Origin: Nitriliruptorales bacterium
GTDB taxonomy: Bacteria; Actinomycetota; Nitriliruptoria; Euzebyales; Egibacteraceae
Reading direction: 5' to 3'
DNA: 5,487 bases
Assembly (NCBI GenBank): GCA_007119305.1
Contig: SKPY01000484.1
Coordinates: forward strand, 1 to 5,487
The translations under genes and the position numbers were made by a program. Of this stretch, positions 5,349 to 5,487 are shown one piece after another. The notes under the pieces were generated by a model. It was not told the DNA's origin, did no database searches, and saw only the letters and a list, made by a program, of their open reading frames with translations. Position 1 is the first letter of the stretch. Each line of letters opens with the position of its first letter.

Positions 5349-5487
5349 TTGCACACGGTCCTGGCCTCGGCCACCCGCGAGGTGACGATCGGGCACGATC
5401 AGCCCTTCTGCGTGATCGGCGAGCGCATCAACCCGTCCGGGCGCAAGCGCTTCGCCGAGCAGCTCCGGGCCGGCGACCTGTCCCGCA
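5349..5487 (+). CDS. Pterin-binding methyltransferase, MtgA/AcsE/MetH-like (partial, 5' end only)
   Basis: Only 46 residues are visible before the right edge. The segment FCVIGERINPSGRKRFAEQL (20-39) is the opening strand and loop of a dihydropteroate-synthase-like TIM barrel as found in methyl-THF:corrinoid methyltransferases; the Asn of INPSG belongs to the pterin-binding site. Following a corrinoid protein, it most likely transfers the methyl group from methyl-corrinoid to THF, as MtgA does in glycine betaine demethylation. The start is TTG at 5349, eight bases after AGGAGG (5335-5340); a GTG at 5382 would cut into the family N-terminus and lacks such a site. Stand-alone proteins of this kind are roughly 260-300 aa. 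A MetH fragment or a fused multi-domain protein cannot be excluded from so short a piece. Confidence 0.8.
   Translation, partial: MHTVLASATREVTIGHDQPFCVIGERINPSGRKRFAEQLRAGDLSR

Overview
The window is high-GC throughout, with long shadow reading frames on the opposite strand, GTG/TTG/CTG-type starts and strong AGGAGG-like ribosome binding sites. This suggests a high-GC bacterium, most likely an actinobacterium. That placement is inferred from composition and protein flavour; there is no rRNA or marker gene to confirm it.

Layout. A divergent promoter region (4511-4646) splits two arms. Leftward, on the minus strand, run a non-pyrrolysine MttB-family methyltransferase (3071-4510), a 170-bp gap with its own regulatory signals (2901-3070), then a tight cluster of metF (2055-2900), fhs (358-2058) and fchA (1-361, running off the left edge). 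metF/fhs and fhs/fchA each overlap by 4 bases. Rightward, on the plus strand, run a cognate-type corrinoid protein (4647-5312) and the first 46 codons of a pterin-binding methyltransferase of the MtgA/AcsE/MetH type (5349-5487, running off the right edge). Every gene fits one theme. No tRNA, rRNA, mobile element, CRISPR array or origin is visible.

How the genes work together (inference from family knowledge). MttB-type protein takes a methyl group from a methylated amine, probably a quaternary amine, and passes it to Co(I) of the corrinoid protein. The MtgA-like protein moves it to tetrahydrofolate. MetF oxidises methyl-THF to methylene-THF. A methylene-THF dehydrogenase not present in this window would give methenyl-THF, FchA hydrolyses that to 10-formyl-THF, and Fhs run in reverse releases formate with ATP formation. 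The window thus looks like a complete 'methyl group in, formate out' one-carbon oxidation locus: the methyl branch of the Wood-Ljungdahl pathway run oxidatively, with no CODH/acetyl-CoA synthase genes in view. The substrate of the MttB homolog is unknown. The missing pieces expected nearby are the dehydrogenase, a corrinoid reductive activase and a transporter.

The points most worth a second look are the unassigned MttB/MttC pair, the apparent CTG start of fchA inside a CTGA overlap, the structured metF leader with a GNRA-capped hairpin, and GCAAC-containing boxes shared by the two regulatory gaps.
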